A DNA stretch of 9,401 nucleotides from Erginobacter sp964465735 (lineage in GTDB: Bacteria > Auribacterota > Erginobacteria > Erginobacterales > Erginobacteraceae), in NCBI GenBank assembly GCA_964465735.1, contig CAYXKT010000113.1:1-9401 (forward strand), read 5' to 3'. Positions 1 to 6,376 of this stretch are shown piece after piece. A model generated the notes under the pieces. The model was not told the DNA's origin. It worked only from the letters and a program-made list of their open reading frames with translations, and searched no databases. The position numbers and the translations under genes are program-made. Within the stretch, counting starts at the first letter, position 1, and every line of letters starts with the position of its first letter.

Positions 1-15
1 CGTCCCACATTATAG

Positions 16-38
16 CCCGGGGCACCGCCCCGGGTTTT
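16..38 (+). terminator. GC-rich hairpin followed by T4
   Basis: A perfect 8-bp stem (CCCGGGGC at 16-23, GCCCCGGG at 27-34) closes on a 3-nt loop and is followed by TTTT at 35-38. That is the form of a rho-independent terminator for plus-strand transcription entering from outside the window. It is the first of three hairpins packed into 16-80, so it may equally be part of a dispersed palindromic repeat rather than a dedicated terminator. Confidence 0.4.
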
Positions 39-80
39 ATCGGGCAATCCAAATACCCGATGGCACCCTGAAAGGGTGCC
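39..80. repeat. Two adjacent perfect hairpins
   Basis: ATCGGG at 39-44 pairs with CCCGAT at 56-61. Directly after, GGCACCCT at 62-69 pairs with AGGGTGCC at 73-80 around a GAA loop. Together with the hairpin at 16-34 this makes three back-to-back stem-loops, probably the interior of the mobile element whose end lies at 81-111. No reading frame is supported here. Confidence 0.55.
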
Positions 81-111
81 ACATCATATTTTTAAACAGC
101 TAAAGTGTTAC
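81..111. mobile_element. Terminal repeat of a small MITE-like element (third copy, left part outside window)
   Basis: The 31 bases ending in TAAAGTGTTAC at 111 match the right end of the element at 750-880: GCTAAAGTGTTAC is shared exactly, and the preceding ATTTTTA tract is also shared. The interior (16-80) differs from the other two copies, being three GC-rich hairpins, so this looks like a relative with the same mobilisable ends but a different core. The other end and its target duplication would lie to the left of the window. The element abuts the broken GxxExxY gene at 112. Confidence 0.55.
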
Positions 112-422
112 AAATCCGTTAATAATCGCGCTGCGAATATCCTGGGCCTATTTTCAACCGCCTATATTTGCCCTGCCACATCACCTTCTGCTAAAAAATC
201 TAAGCGGTGCTGCCCGACCTCTTTCCCCTTATATTTCAAATTGATACTCTATCGCTATTATCGCGCAAAAACAATCTTTCTCCAGTCAAATTCATCGGCT
301 GATGCTTGCCCATACCCACTTCCCCATAACCCCGGTCCTAAACTCTTATGCGTTTTGATGGCCCGAGATATGATTTTTTAGTTATTTTCTGAAGGCGGAT
401 ATATAATCCTCTCATTCCTCAT
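112..422 (-). pseudogene. Decayed GxxExxY-family (PDDEXK_3) gene
   Basis: Reading the minus strand from ATG at 422 gives one continuous frame of about 103 codons that resembles the GxxExxY family, small PD-(D/E)xK nuclease-fold proteins of unknown role. Recognisable pieces in order are KIISRAI (residues 16-22), LGPGL (28-32), YKGKEVG (64-70), RLDFLAEG (73-80), AVE (88-90) and IFAARLLT near the end. The frame carries in-frame stops at residue 15, three close together at 55, 56 and 58, and one at 87. The signature Glu of GxxExxY is Gly (position 34), and the expected E-x-K after the core Asp (D75) has become Q-x-stop. The C-terminal YLK-type segment is missing because the frame runs into the mobile-element end at 111. 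No intact protein can be made. Family assignment rests on recalled motifs, not on a search. Confidence 0.72.
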
Positions 423-749
423 CAGAACTTTAGTTTTTAGAGTTCACCGAGAAAGTTAAAAAACTTAGATCCTGAATTTTCTCAGTGGCCTCTGTGGTTT
501 CATTCTTTTTCGTAAAATTTTTGACAGTAACATCATTGGATTGTATTGGTTAATACCTAAATTGAGCGATTCTATGCGGCGAACTGCACCAATCTTTTGC
601 GTCCGAACGGATATTGAAAATCCTCGCCATATCTCCTGGATATGGCTGCGGTTTTCGCAACCCGTCGGCCGGCAAAATCTTAGCACATTTCATCCGCAAT
701 AATCGCTCAACTTAGGTAATAATTAACCGCCGCGAAACCTTAGAGGATT
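423..749. other. Gene-free AT-rich stretch
   Basis: No convincing gene. A 73-codon minus-strand frame (465-686) has no recognisable motif. Its C-terminal end comes from a CTCAGTGGCCTCTGTGGTTT-type stretch (481-500) of the kind often seen as dispersed filler in environmental genomes. Two small hairpins sit side by side: GCCATAT at 626-632 with ATATGGC at 640-646, and TGCG at 647-650 with CGCA at 656-659. The base composition is clearly lower in GC than the genes, consistent with eroded, formerly mobile or coding DNA. Confidence 0.5.
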
Positions 750-880
750 GTAACACTTCAACTCTATAAAAGCATCTACTGTTCTATAAGCCTGCCATCT
801 CCGGGTTGAGATTTCTCGCGATGACCGTGACAATCAGTGGTGGCGCCGACAGTAACATTTTTAGCAGGCTAAAGTGTTAC
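750..880. mobile_element. 131-bp MITE-like element with inverted ends and likely 8-bp target duplication
   Basis: The left end GTAACACTTCAACTCTATAA (750-769) and the right end ...GGCTAAAGTGTTAC (to 880) are inverted copies. The outer 9 bp are identical and similarity continues for about 31 bp to CTACTG/CAGTAA. Flanking octamers are AGAGGATT (742-749) and CGAGAATT (881-888), equal at 6 of 8 positions, as expected for an aged 8-bp target duplication. There is no transposase, so it must be mobilised in trans. The interior (798-846) shares GGTTGAGATTT and a CAATCAGTGGTGG-type stretch with the reverse complement of the copy at 3313-3471, which confirms a family. It ends 12 bp downstream of the rsmB stop codon, so its fold could help end rsmB transcription. 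Terminal GTAA plus 8-bp duplications recalls the IS66 family, but that link is tentative. Confidence 0.75.
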
Positions 881-892
881 CGAGAATTAAAA

Positions 893-2266
893 TTATCCTT
901 TCCGCAGTCGGGCGGCGTAATAGCCGTCTCCCCCGTTCTCACGGGGAAGACCACTTTCTTCCTCTTCCAGGGTGTAATCTGTCCGCTTCTCGAGGAACTT
1001 TCTCACCGCCTCCCCATTCTCTTCCGGCTCCAGCGAACAGGTGGAGTATACAATTCTCCCCCCGGGCCGAACCCGATCGGCGACCGCCGTCAGCAAGGCG
1101 GTCCCCTGTTTGGCCAGACGGAGGATATCATCGTAACTGATCCGCCAGCGGGCGTCAACCCGTCTCCGGAGAACCCCGGTATTGGAACAGGGGACGTCAA
1201 GAAGGACCCCGTCCCAGATCCCCTCTCCCCTCCCCGGCTTAATCTTCAACAGATCGATCCGCCGGATGAGTACATCGTCAGCGCCGGCGCGGCTGACGTT
1301 TTCCCGTAGTTTTTTCAGACGGAACTCGGAGCTGTCGGCGGCCAGCAGACGGCCGCTGCTTTTCATCTTCTCGGCGAGATAGACGGTCTTTCCTCCGGGG
1401 GCGGCGCAGAGGTCGGCGATCCGATCGCCTTCGGCTGGAGCAAGCAGTTCGACCGCGCGGAGGGTGGAGATATCCTGAATCAGGAAAAGTCCATTCTTAA
1501 ACGAGTCCAGAGTATAGATCGGACGAGGGGATTTGAGCTGTCCTACCGCTTCTCTTCCCTCTTCAAGCAACCAGGTTACTCCTTCCTTGGTCAGAACCCT
1601 GGCCAGTTCCTCCGGCTCGATCTTCAGTCGGTTGCAGCGGGCAAAGACCGGAGGGGGGAGGTTATTGATCCGGCAGATATTTTCCGCCTCCTCCCACCCC
1701 TGATCCCGGCCCCAGCGTTTAACCAGCCACCGGGGATGGGAATGAACCACGGAGAGATAAGCAACCCGGTCTTTGCGGTCGGGAAAGGGTAATTTATCTC
1801 CTGCCCGCTGGACTGATCGCAGCAGGCCGTTCAGGTAGGAGCGTTCTTTCGGGGAAAGCAATATCCTGGCCAATTCTCCGGCCTGATGGAGGATGGCGTG
1901 GGGGGGGATGGTGTCGAGGTAAAGCAGGTGGAAAAGGGAGAGACGGAGCACCTGGCGGGCAAAGCCGGTCCGGGCCGGGGCCCGGCGGGAGGAGAACCGG
2001 TCGATCAGCCAATCCAGGGCCAGTTTCATCCGGATCACCCCGTTGAGACTGATCGTAATCAAGGCTCGGTCCGGCCCGGAGAAATCCGTCTTCCGCCAGA
2101 TTTCTTCCAGCAGATCGGCGGCGAATTTGTCTCCCCGTTCCCAGCGATGGAGCGCCTCGACCAGACAGCGTCGGGCATCGGGCCGGCGTTGATTATTCAG
2201 CGGGACCTCTTTTTTCCCGGTCCTCGCCGTTGCCCGCCTCTTCCGAGTTGGCCGCCGGTCATTCAT
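893..2266 (-). CDS. rsmB: 16S rRNA (cytosine-967-C5)-methyltransferase RsmB
   Basis: This enzyme transfers a methyl group from S-adenosylmethionine to C5 of C967 in 16S rRNA, in the cytoplasm. The 457-residue length fits the family. An N-terminal NusB-like RNA-binding helical domain (about 30-160) is followed by the Rossmann methyltransferase. The SAM-binding motif is ADLCAAPGGKT (284-294), the motif IV cysteine lies in DVPCSNTG (C360), and the catalytic cysteine lies in VYSTCSLEPEEN (C410). The family end motif GDGYYAARL is also present. The start ATG overlaps the fmt stop by 8 bp (ATGAATGA), so translation is coupled to fmt. The first ~25 residues are unusually rich in Arg and Lys and precede the NusB-like domain; they may be a real basic tail or a sign that translation starts slightly further in. 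The stop codon is TAA. Confidence 0.95.
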   Translation of the reverse strand: MNDRRPTRKRRATARTGKKEVPLNNQRRPDARRCLVEALHRWERGDKFAADLLEEIWRKTDFSGPDRALITISLNGVIRMKLALDWLIDRFSSRRAPARTGFARQVLRLSLFHLLYLDTIPPHAILHQAGELARILLSPKERSYLNGLLRSVQRAGDKLPFPDRKDRVAYLSVVHSHPRWLVKRWGRDQGWEEAENICRINNLPPPVFARCNRLKIEPEELARVLTKEGVTWLLEEGREAVGQLKSPRPIYTLDSFKNGLFLIQDISTLRAVELLAPAEGDRIADLCAAPGGKTVYLAEKMKSSGRLLAADSSEFRLKKLRENVSRAGADDVLIRRIDLLKIKPGRGEGIWDGVLLDVPCSNTGVLRRRVDARWRISYDDILRLAKQGTALLTAVADRVRPGGRIVYSTCSLEPEENGEAVRKFLEKRTDYTLEEEESGLPRENGGDGYYAARLRKG

Positions 2267-3203
2267 CTCCGAGAATCTCCCCTGCTCGCAGCCGACATCC
2301 CCGGAGGAATTCTTCGGTTGAAAGAGGCCGCTTGCCCTCCAGTTGCAACTGATGAATTCTAAGAGCCCCCTCCCCCGCCGCGATCAGCAGTTCTCCCCCT
2401 TCCGCCTGAAGAATCTCCCCCGGTCTTTTACCGGTTGACTCTGCGAACCGGGCGGAGAGAATTTTCAGCTTTCGGTGACCATAGCCGGCCGGAAGAGAGG
2501 TGAATGTCCCCGGCCAGACGTAAAGGGCGCGAACTCGATTGGCAATCATCTCCGCTGGAGAAGTCCAGTCGATCCGGCCATCCTCCTTGGTCAAGAGAGG
2601 GGCAAAGGTAACCTGTTCCTCATCCTGAGGGTGAGGGCTGATCTCGTCTCGCTCCATCTTCTCCACCACCTCGGCCAGGAGGATCCCACCTTCCCGGGCC
2701 AACTTCCGGGAGAGGGTTTCAGCGTTATCTTCCGGGTCGATCTTCACCGGCTTCTGGGCCCAGATATCTCCAGCATCCATTTCTTTGACCACTGAGATCA
2801 CCGAAACCCCGGTCTCCAGTTCCCCATTGATCAACGCCCATTGGATCGGGGCCGCGCCCCGGTAGCGGGGCAGGAGTGAGGGATGGAGGTTGATCCCGCC
2901 CCGGGCGGCCAGACTGAGTAAAGAGGCGGGGATGAAACGGCCGTAGGCCGATACGACAAAGAGGTCAGGGGCGATCTCCCGGACCGCGTCCAGAATCTCA
3001 GTTCCCCCCAGGCCGGCCGGTTGGAGGATTCTTAGACCCAATTCCTCTCCCCGGATCTTGATCGGGGGCGATGCCGATCTTCTCCCCCGCCCTGCCGGCC
3101 GGTCCGGCCGGGTGATGATCGCGGCCAGTTCACAGCCGCCCTCCACCAGCCGCTCCAGCCCATCGAGGGCGAATTCCGGGGTTCCCATAAAAATAATCTT
3201 CAC
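2259..3203 (-). CDS. fmt: Methionyl-tRNA formyltransferase
   Basis: Fmt uses 10-formyltetrahydrofolate to formylate Met-tRNA(fMet), making the initiator tRNA for bacterial translation. The 314 residues match the family length. The N-terminal catalytic domain opens with FMGTPEFA (5-12) and the RPDRPAGRGRR loop (32-42). The active-site triad is visible as N105 and H107 in INLHPSLLPRYRGAAPI and D143 in EMDAGDIW. The smaller C-terminal tRNA-binding domain spans about 208-314. The start is GTG at 3203, with an AAGGA ribosome-binding sequence about 10 bases upstream. fmt leads a two-gene unit with rsmB, a common bacterial pairing, but its frequent neighbour def (peptide deformylase) is not in the window. 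Its 5' region is short: a dispersed repeat begins 40 bp upstream at 3243, and a possible -10 box TATATT (3243-3238) falls on that junction without a good -35. Confidence 0.97.
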   Translation of the reverse strand: MKIIFMGTPEFALDGLERLVEGGCELAAIITRPDRPAGRGRRSASPPIKIRGEELGLRILQPAGLGGTEILDAVREIAPDLFVVSAYGRFIPASLLSLAARGGINLHPSLLPRYRGAAPIQWALINGELETGVSVISVVKEMDAGDIWAQKPVKIDPEDNAETLSRKLAREGGILLAEVVEKMERDEISPHPQDEEQVTFAPLLTKEDGRIDWTSPAEMIANRVRALYVWPGTFTSLPAGYGHRKLKILSARFAESTGKRPGEILQAEGGELLIAAGEGALRIHQLQLEGKRPLSTEEFLRGCRLRAGEILGDE

Positions 3204-3242
3204 CGATCCATCCTTCTTCTTGTCATTCTCCTGTCAGAATAT

Positions 3243-3312
3243 AAGTAGTGTCCGAACGAAGATCCCAGGAACCAGGTCATTGCGAAAAGGGACGACGGAG
3301 CGATCTGTTTCT
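3243..3312 (+). repeat. Left half of a palindromic dispersed repeat, split by an insertion
   Basis: Bases 3243-3310 align without gaps to the reverse complement of 6511-6578, with about 56 of 68 bases identical by hand count. It contains GTCATTGCGA and GGAGCGATCTG, the two ends of a widespread REP-like unit. The matching second arm resumes at 3480 beyond an inserted element, so this is one repeat broken in two. Confidence 0.75.
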
Positions 3313-3471
3313 GTAACACGTTAACGTTGCTATCAACACCACCATTGATTGCCATTGCGGGAAATCTCAACCTGCGGATAGCTTCGTCGGTCCGAAGGCT
3401 TTCGGGCCCCCTCGCGATGACAATTGCAGGCTGATAAAACAGTAGAGACTTTTAAAGAGCTGAAGTGCTAC
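3313..3471. mobile_element. 159-bp MITE-like element inserted in a repeat, with 8-bp target duplication
   Basis: It starts GTAACACGTTAACG (3313) and ends GAGCTGAAGTGCTAC (3471), the same end types as the element at 750-880. Its right end ACAGTAGAGACTTTTA (3440-3455) matches that element's left end reversed. The flanking octamers CTGTTTCT (3305-3312) and CTGCTTCT (3472-3479) match at 7 of 8 bases, a clear target duplication. Compared with the 750-880 copy it carries an extra ~45-bp hairpin (3377-3421, arms GGTCCGAA and TTCGGGCC), which is itself a REP-like unit ending CTCGCGATGAC. There is no coding capacity. Confidence 0.78.
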
Positions 3472-3479
3472 CTGCTTCT

Positions 3480-3516
3480 TTTGTGATGAGATAGCTTCGC
3501 CAACGCTCGCAATGAC
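3480..3516 (+). repeat. Right half of the split palindromic repeat
   Basis: GAGATAGCTTCGCC followed by CTCGCAATGAC (3488-3516) is the inverted partner of GTCATTGCGA at 3278. The uninterrupted relative at 6454-6578 has the same order: a GCAATCTGCTT arm, a short spacer, then a GAGATTGATTTGTC...CTCGCAACGAC arm read on the minus strand. Removing the inserted element and one octamer restores one continuous repeat. Confidence 0.65.
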
Positions 3517-3520
3517 AGAT

Positions 3521-3543
3521 TGTTGCCCATTACTTCGGCAACA
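3521..3543 (-). terminator. Hairpin downstream of the DUF192 gene
   Basis: TGTTGCC (3521-3527) pairs perfectly with GGCAACA (3537-3543) around a 9-nt loop, about 30 bp past the DUF192 stop codon. There is no T tract on the minus strand, so intrinsic termination is uncertain. A second 5-bp stem, CCGGT at 3565-3569 with ACCGG at 3575-3579, overlaps the stop codon itself. Confidence 0.3.
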
Positions 3544-3572
3544 CTATACTGCAGCATCAATTGTCCGGTCAG

Positions 3573-4067
3573 TCACCGGTTTTCCCCTCGCCCCGGATCC
3601 ACCCGGTCCCCGACCCGGATATTATTCCGCTCAAACCAGCCCCTATTCATCTCCAGAGCGTAGAGATAAGGACCGCTGGGCAAGTGAGAGAGTTTTCCGT
3701 CATCCGGTTCCATATCCAGGATGTCGACGATCCTACCTTTCCGGTCGATAAAGGCGATCGAGAGGGGGATCAGAGTATCCTTCATCCAGAACCCCGTCAC
3801 TGTCGGCTGGGGAAATATGAAGATCATCCCCTGGTTTTCCGGAAGTCTCCTTCGGTACTTCAACCCTTGAGTGAGCTGGGCCGGGGTCAGAGCGACTTCC
3901 GCCGTGATTGTCAGATCCCCGACCCGGATTTCGCTCTTCCCGAAGACCACCCCGGTTTCGGATGATTTTCGGCATCCCCCAAACGAGAGGAAAGAGAGCG
4001 TCGCAACGACGGATATGACGGCTAAACCCCACCTCTGGAGATGAATCAGATTCTTCGGAGCGGTCAA
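3573..4067 (-). CDS. DUF192 family lipoprotein
   Basis: A 164-residue protein with a hydrophobic signal segment (about 14-29) ending in a lipobox-like FGGC (Cys32), so it is probably lipid-anchored outside the cytoplasm. The remainder is a DUF192 domain. Family marks are LTPAQLTQGLKYRRRLPENQGMIF-like spacing near 60-83, the WMKDTLIPL core (94-102) and a C-terminal EMNRGWFERN...VGDRV stretch. The biochemical role of DUF192 is not established. The start is oddly weak. It is a TTG at 4067 with no ribosome-binding sequence and no alternative ATG or GTG before the signal segment. It lies two codons after the TAG of the upstream gene and in the same frame, so expression probably depends on re-initiation or rare readthrough. 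It is the last gene of the phosphatase unit. The family call is firm; the exact start is less so. Confidence 0.87.
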   Translation of the reverse strand: MTAPKNLIHLQRWGLAVISVVATLSFLSFGGCRKSSETGVVFGKSEIRVGDLTITAEVALTPAQLTQGLKYRRRLPENQGMIFIFPQPTVTGFWMKDTLIPLSIAFIDRKGRIVDILDMEPDDGKLSHLPSGPYLYALEMNRGWFERNNIRVGDRVDPGRGENR

Positions 4068-4073
4068 GATTAT

Positions 4074-5153
4074 CTAAACCGAGGAGGAAGAGTGCCGGAT
4101 GGCACTGATCAGGTAAAATCCGTAAACGGCCAGGAAGATCCAGAAGGCATAGGGGAGATTAAATCGGAAGAAGATCAAAACCAGGTAAAAGAGGCTAAAC
4201 AACAGAGCTGGAGTCAGAGTATAGAGGGCGAGGGCAAAGATCTGACGGAAAGCCAGGGTCTGTTTGAGCAGGGACGCGGTCAGACCCGCCACTGCGGCGC
4301 CTCCCAGAATAAACAGGAGACTGATCAGATATAACAACAGCAGCATCAGCCCGATCAGAATGGGGATCAGCTGCCAGATAAACGATTTCCTCCAACTATC
4401 CAGGGTGGCGTCGTTGATCACCTCCGAGGTGGTCTCCGGAAATTTGACTGTCTGGGGCCAGAGCGGGTTATTGATCTTGTAGGAATCAGTTCCCAGGGCA
4501 AAGCCAAGCATCCCTGGAGGCAGCTGGGGATCGGTGGTGGTCAGATCAACCTGAAAGACAAAATTGAAAAAGTGCGCCGCTTCGTAGAGCAGTTCCCCAA
4601 CCACCGGATTAGGAGGCGGATCATCCTCCAGTTTACGGTCAACAGATTCGGTGGTAATCGCCGCTTCCCCTTCAGGAAAATGTTCGCTGATCCAGGCTTG
4701 CCCCAGTTGGCCGGCTTCCTTCCGGCTTTCAAAAGCGGCCACTTGCTCGGCTTCTTCCGCGGATATTTCCTCCCCGGAATTCCGCTGCCGGAGAGCCTGC
4801 TGGACAGATTGGTCGGGGTGGGACGATAGCAGGGAAACGACGCCCTGCCAGTCGCCGACCATAAATTCATTTTTGTTTTCGAAGCGGAAATAATCTTCTC
4901 CATCCATTATAACTTTGCCCCCATCGATCCGTAATGGGGGGAGGTTGCCCTGCAGAGAGCTGGTGACCCGAGTCATCATCCGATTGGTCTCATAAACCTG
5001 GATTCCGCTCAGCAAGAGTACCGGGGGCAGGAGCAAAAACAGCAGGTAGAGGAAGGCCTCTTTCAGTGGCCGGCGGATCAGCCCCCGATAGAAATTAAAA
5101 TCAGTCAGGCAGCCGTAAACGGTTGCCGGCAGTGTCTGAATCTTGAATCCCAT
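4074..5153 (-). CDS. DUF1189-like integral membrane protein
   Basis: About 359 residues. One membrane segment (about 33-53) is followed by a ~200-residue region predicted to lie outside the membrane. The C-terminal third is strongly hydrophobic, with three or four segments at about 258-295, 303-330 and 334-353. The pattern resembles the DUF1189 family: an N-terminal membrane anchor, a PPLRIDGGKVIMDG-like motif (73-86) after it, and a polytopic Yip1-like C-terminus. The function is unknown. I prefer the ATG at 5153 over the TTG one codon earlier, because AGGAG then stands 8 bases upstream. It follows the acid phosphatase by ~45 bp and precedes the DUF192 lipoprotein by 6 bp. All three products are exported or membrane proteins, which suggests a shared envelope role. 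The stop is TAG. Confidence 0.75.
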   Translation of the reverse strand: MGFKIQTLPATVYGCLTDFNFYRGLIRRPLKEAFLYLLFLLLPPVLLLSGIQVYETNRMMTRVTSSLQGNLPPLRIDGGKVIMDGEDYFRFENKNEFMVGDWQGVVSLLSSHPDQSVQQALRQRNSGEEISAEEAEQVAAFESRKEAGQLGQAWISEHFPEGEAAITTESVDRKLEDDPPPNPVVGELLYEAAHFFNFVFQVDLTTTDPQLPPGMLGFALGTDSYKINNPLWPQTVKFPETTSEVINDATLDSWRKSFIWQLIPILIGLMLLLLYLISLLFILGGAAVAGLTASLLKQTLAFRQIFALALYTLTPALLFSLFYLVLIFFRFNLPYAFWIFLAVYGFYLISAIRHSSSSV

Positions 5154-5199
5154 CAACTAATCTCCTGGATATCGGCTGGTCAGGGTCAAATCCGATTGT

Positions 5200-6285
5200 T
5201 CAATCGACGATCTCGATCTGGTTCGGCCCGAAGACGGTCAACTGGACCGCTTCCCGGTAAACCGAGACCTTGCCCGTGGCCCGAATCGTCTTCCCTTCGA
5301 ATCGGGCCGGATCGCCGAACTGGCCGTCCTTGTTGAATAATACTATGGTCAGGCTGGAGGCCCAATCCCGGGCGGTATTCAGCTTGACCGGGCCGCTGGC
5401 GTTCCGGGTCGCCGGATCATAGATTCTGAGAATCTCCGCTTCTACGGTGACGGTCTCTCCCACCCGATCCATCGCTTCCTGCCAGGTGAGCGCATCCTTG
5501 TCGCCACCGGCTGCAGAAGAGGCAGCGGCGCCGGGTAAAAGTCGCCGGGCAGGAGCTTGAAAACTCGCCCCGACCCAGCTGCCGTACATCGGATTGGGAA
5601 TCATAATCAGGTCTTTCCCATAGCGTTCTTTGATCTGGTCAAAAGTTTCGTCTTCGTAAAGATCGTGGGTCTGGTCCCCGGCCAGCATCAGGATCTCCAG
5701 CGAGGGCAGCCGCTTTCCCAGGGGAAGGTTTTTCAAGGTCCCCTTTTCAATGTCGCCGCGACGCTGGGTCTTGTTCCGGTCATCCTTATAGGCCCCTTCC
5801 CTCAGCAGGCAGAGGTCAAAAGGCATACCGATCTTTTCCAGGTTCTTGACCGTGGGTTCACCCAGGGGCGCCTGGCGGTTGGTCACGATGATAATCTTTC
5901 CGCCCAGTTTCTTCACTTCGTTGAGGAATTCAATCGCGCCCGGCAGGGCGGTTGCCTCCATCCGCTGGCACCAGGCGTTCCAGGCATCCTTGGAGTAACC
6001 CGCCCCCACCGCCGCCTGCTCGGCCTGGAATTTGACGTTGCTGATAACGGTTTCGTCGGCGTCGAGAACCACGCACCAGGTCCCCGGCTTCTTCCCCTCG
6101 GCCAGTTCTCGCAGACGGTTGATCGCGTTGAGATAGGCCTGCTGGACGCACCCGAGATAGGTGTCCGCGGCGTAAACCCAGGCGATATCATTGGGCAGAG
6201 CAACTGTCCGGGCTGGCGCTGACAGCGGGATTGAGATCGTCAAGATCACCAGGGCGGTCAGGAATAACTGTTTTCTCGACTTCAT
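5200..6285 (-). CDS. Exported HAD acid phosphatase (class B/C, e(P4)-like) fused to an OB-fold-like domain
   Basis: A secreted phosphomonoesterase of the HAD superfamily, expected to release phosphate from nucleotides or related substrates outside the cytoplasm. The signal peptide covers residues 1-26 (cleavage near SAPA). HAD motif I is LDADETVISN (nucleophile D75, acid/base D77), motif II is IIIVTNR (T135), and motif IV is GDQTHD (D204, D208). PNPMYGSWVG (230-239) is a strong mark of the e(P4)/class C acid phosphatases. After a Gly/Ala-rich linker (251-264) comes a ~95-residue domain (about 266-361) with VGETVTVEAEI, a GPVKLNTA turn and FEGKTIRATGKVSVYREAVQL, which reads as an OB-fold beta-barrel. 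Family members usually end near residue 250-270, so this is a two-domain fusion. The start is secure: AAAGGAGGAG (6297-6288) lies just upstream of ATG. There is no lipobox, unlike e(P4) itself. Confidence 0.88.
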   Translation of the reverse strand: MKSRKQLFLTALVILTISIPLSAPARTVALPNDIAWVYAADTYLGCVQQAYLNAINRLRELAEGKKPGTWCVVLDADETVISNVKFQAEQAAVGAGYSKDAWNAWCQRMEATALPGAIEFLNEVKKLGGKIIIVTNRQAPLGEPTVKNLEKIGMPFDLCLLREGAYKDDRNKTQRRGDIEKGTLKNLPLGKRLPSLEILMLAGDQTHDLYEDETFDQIKERYGKDLIMIPNPMYGSWVGASFQAPARRLLPGAAASSAAGGDKDALTWQEAMDRVGETVTVEAEILRIYDPATRNASGPVKLNTARDWASSLTIVLFNKDGQFGDPARFEGKTIRATGKVSVYREAVQLTVFGPNQIEIVD

Positions 6286-6376
6286 TGCTCCTCCTTTTTC
6301 GGTTCCCCGGATGGGGGTTAGGGTTAGAGATCAAGGACAATACATCATAGGCGAGATGCCCCTCCGACGGAAGTAA

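Noticed and set aside
76..381. 101-codon plus-strand open frame
   Set aside because: It starts inside a hairpin and element end and runs antisense to the GxxExxY remnant, which has the recognisable motifs.
112..422. TAG/TAA reassignment to explain the stops in the GxxExxY frame
   Set aside because: rsmB and the nucleotidase gene end properly at TAA and the DUF1189 gene at TAG, and the frame has also lost its catalytic residues, so decay is simpler.
465..686. 73-codon minus-strand open frame as a small gene
   Set aside because: No motif is recognisable, the C-terminus comes from a common filler repeat, and it lies in decayed DNA between a pseudogene and a mobile element.
806..1309. Plus-strand open frame of 167 codons and overlapping shorter ones
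   Set aside because: Most of it is antisense to rsmB and its first part lies in the mobile element at 750-880; the Pro-rich translation looks like frame noise.
3243..3516. CRISPR-like array from repeated GTCATTGCGA and GATAGCTTCG motifs
   Set aside because: The copies are inverted, uneven in spacing and diverged, and they fit nested palindromic elements, not regular direct repeats with spacers.
5557..6222. 221-codon open frame on the plus strand
   Set aside because: It is antisense to the acid phosphatase, with no recognisable domain or ribosome-binding site.
6310..6328. Telomere-like GGGTTAGGGTTAG on the plus strand
   Set aside because: It is only two repeat units and has no structural context; chance is enough.
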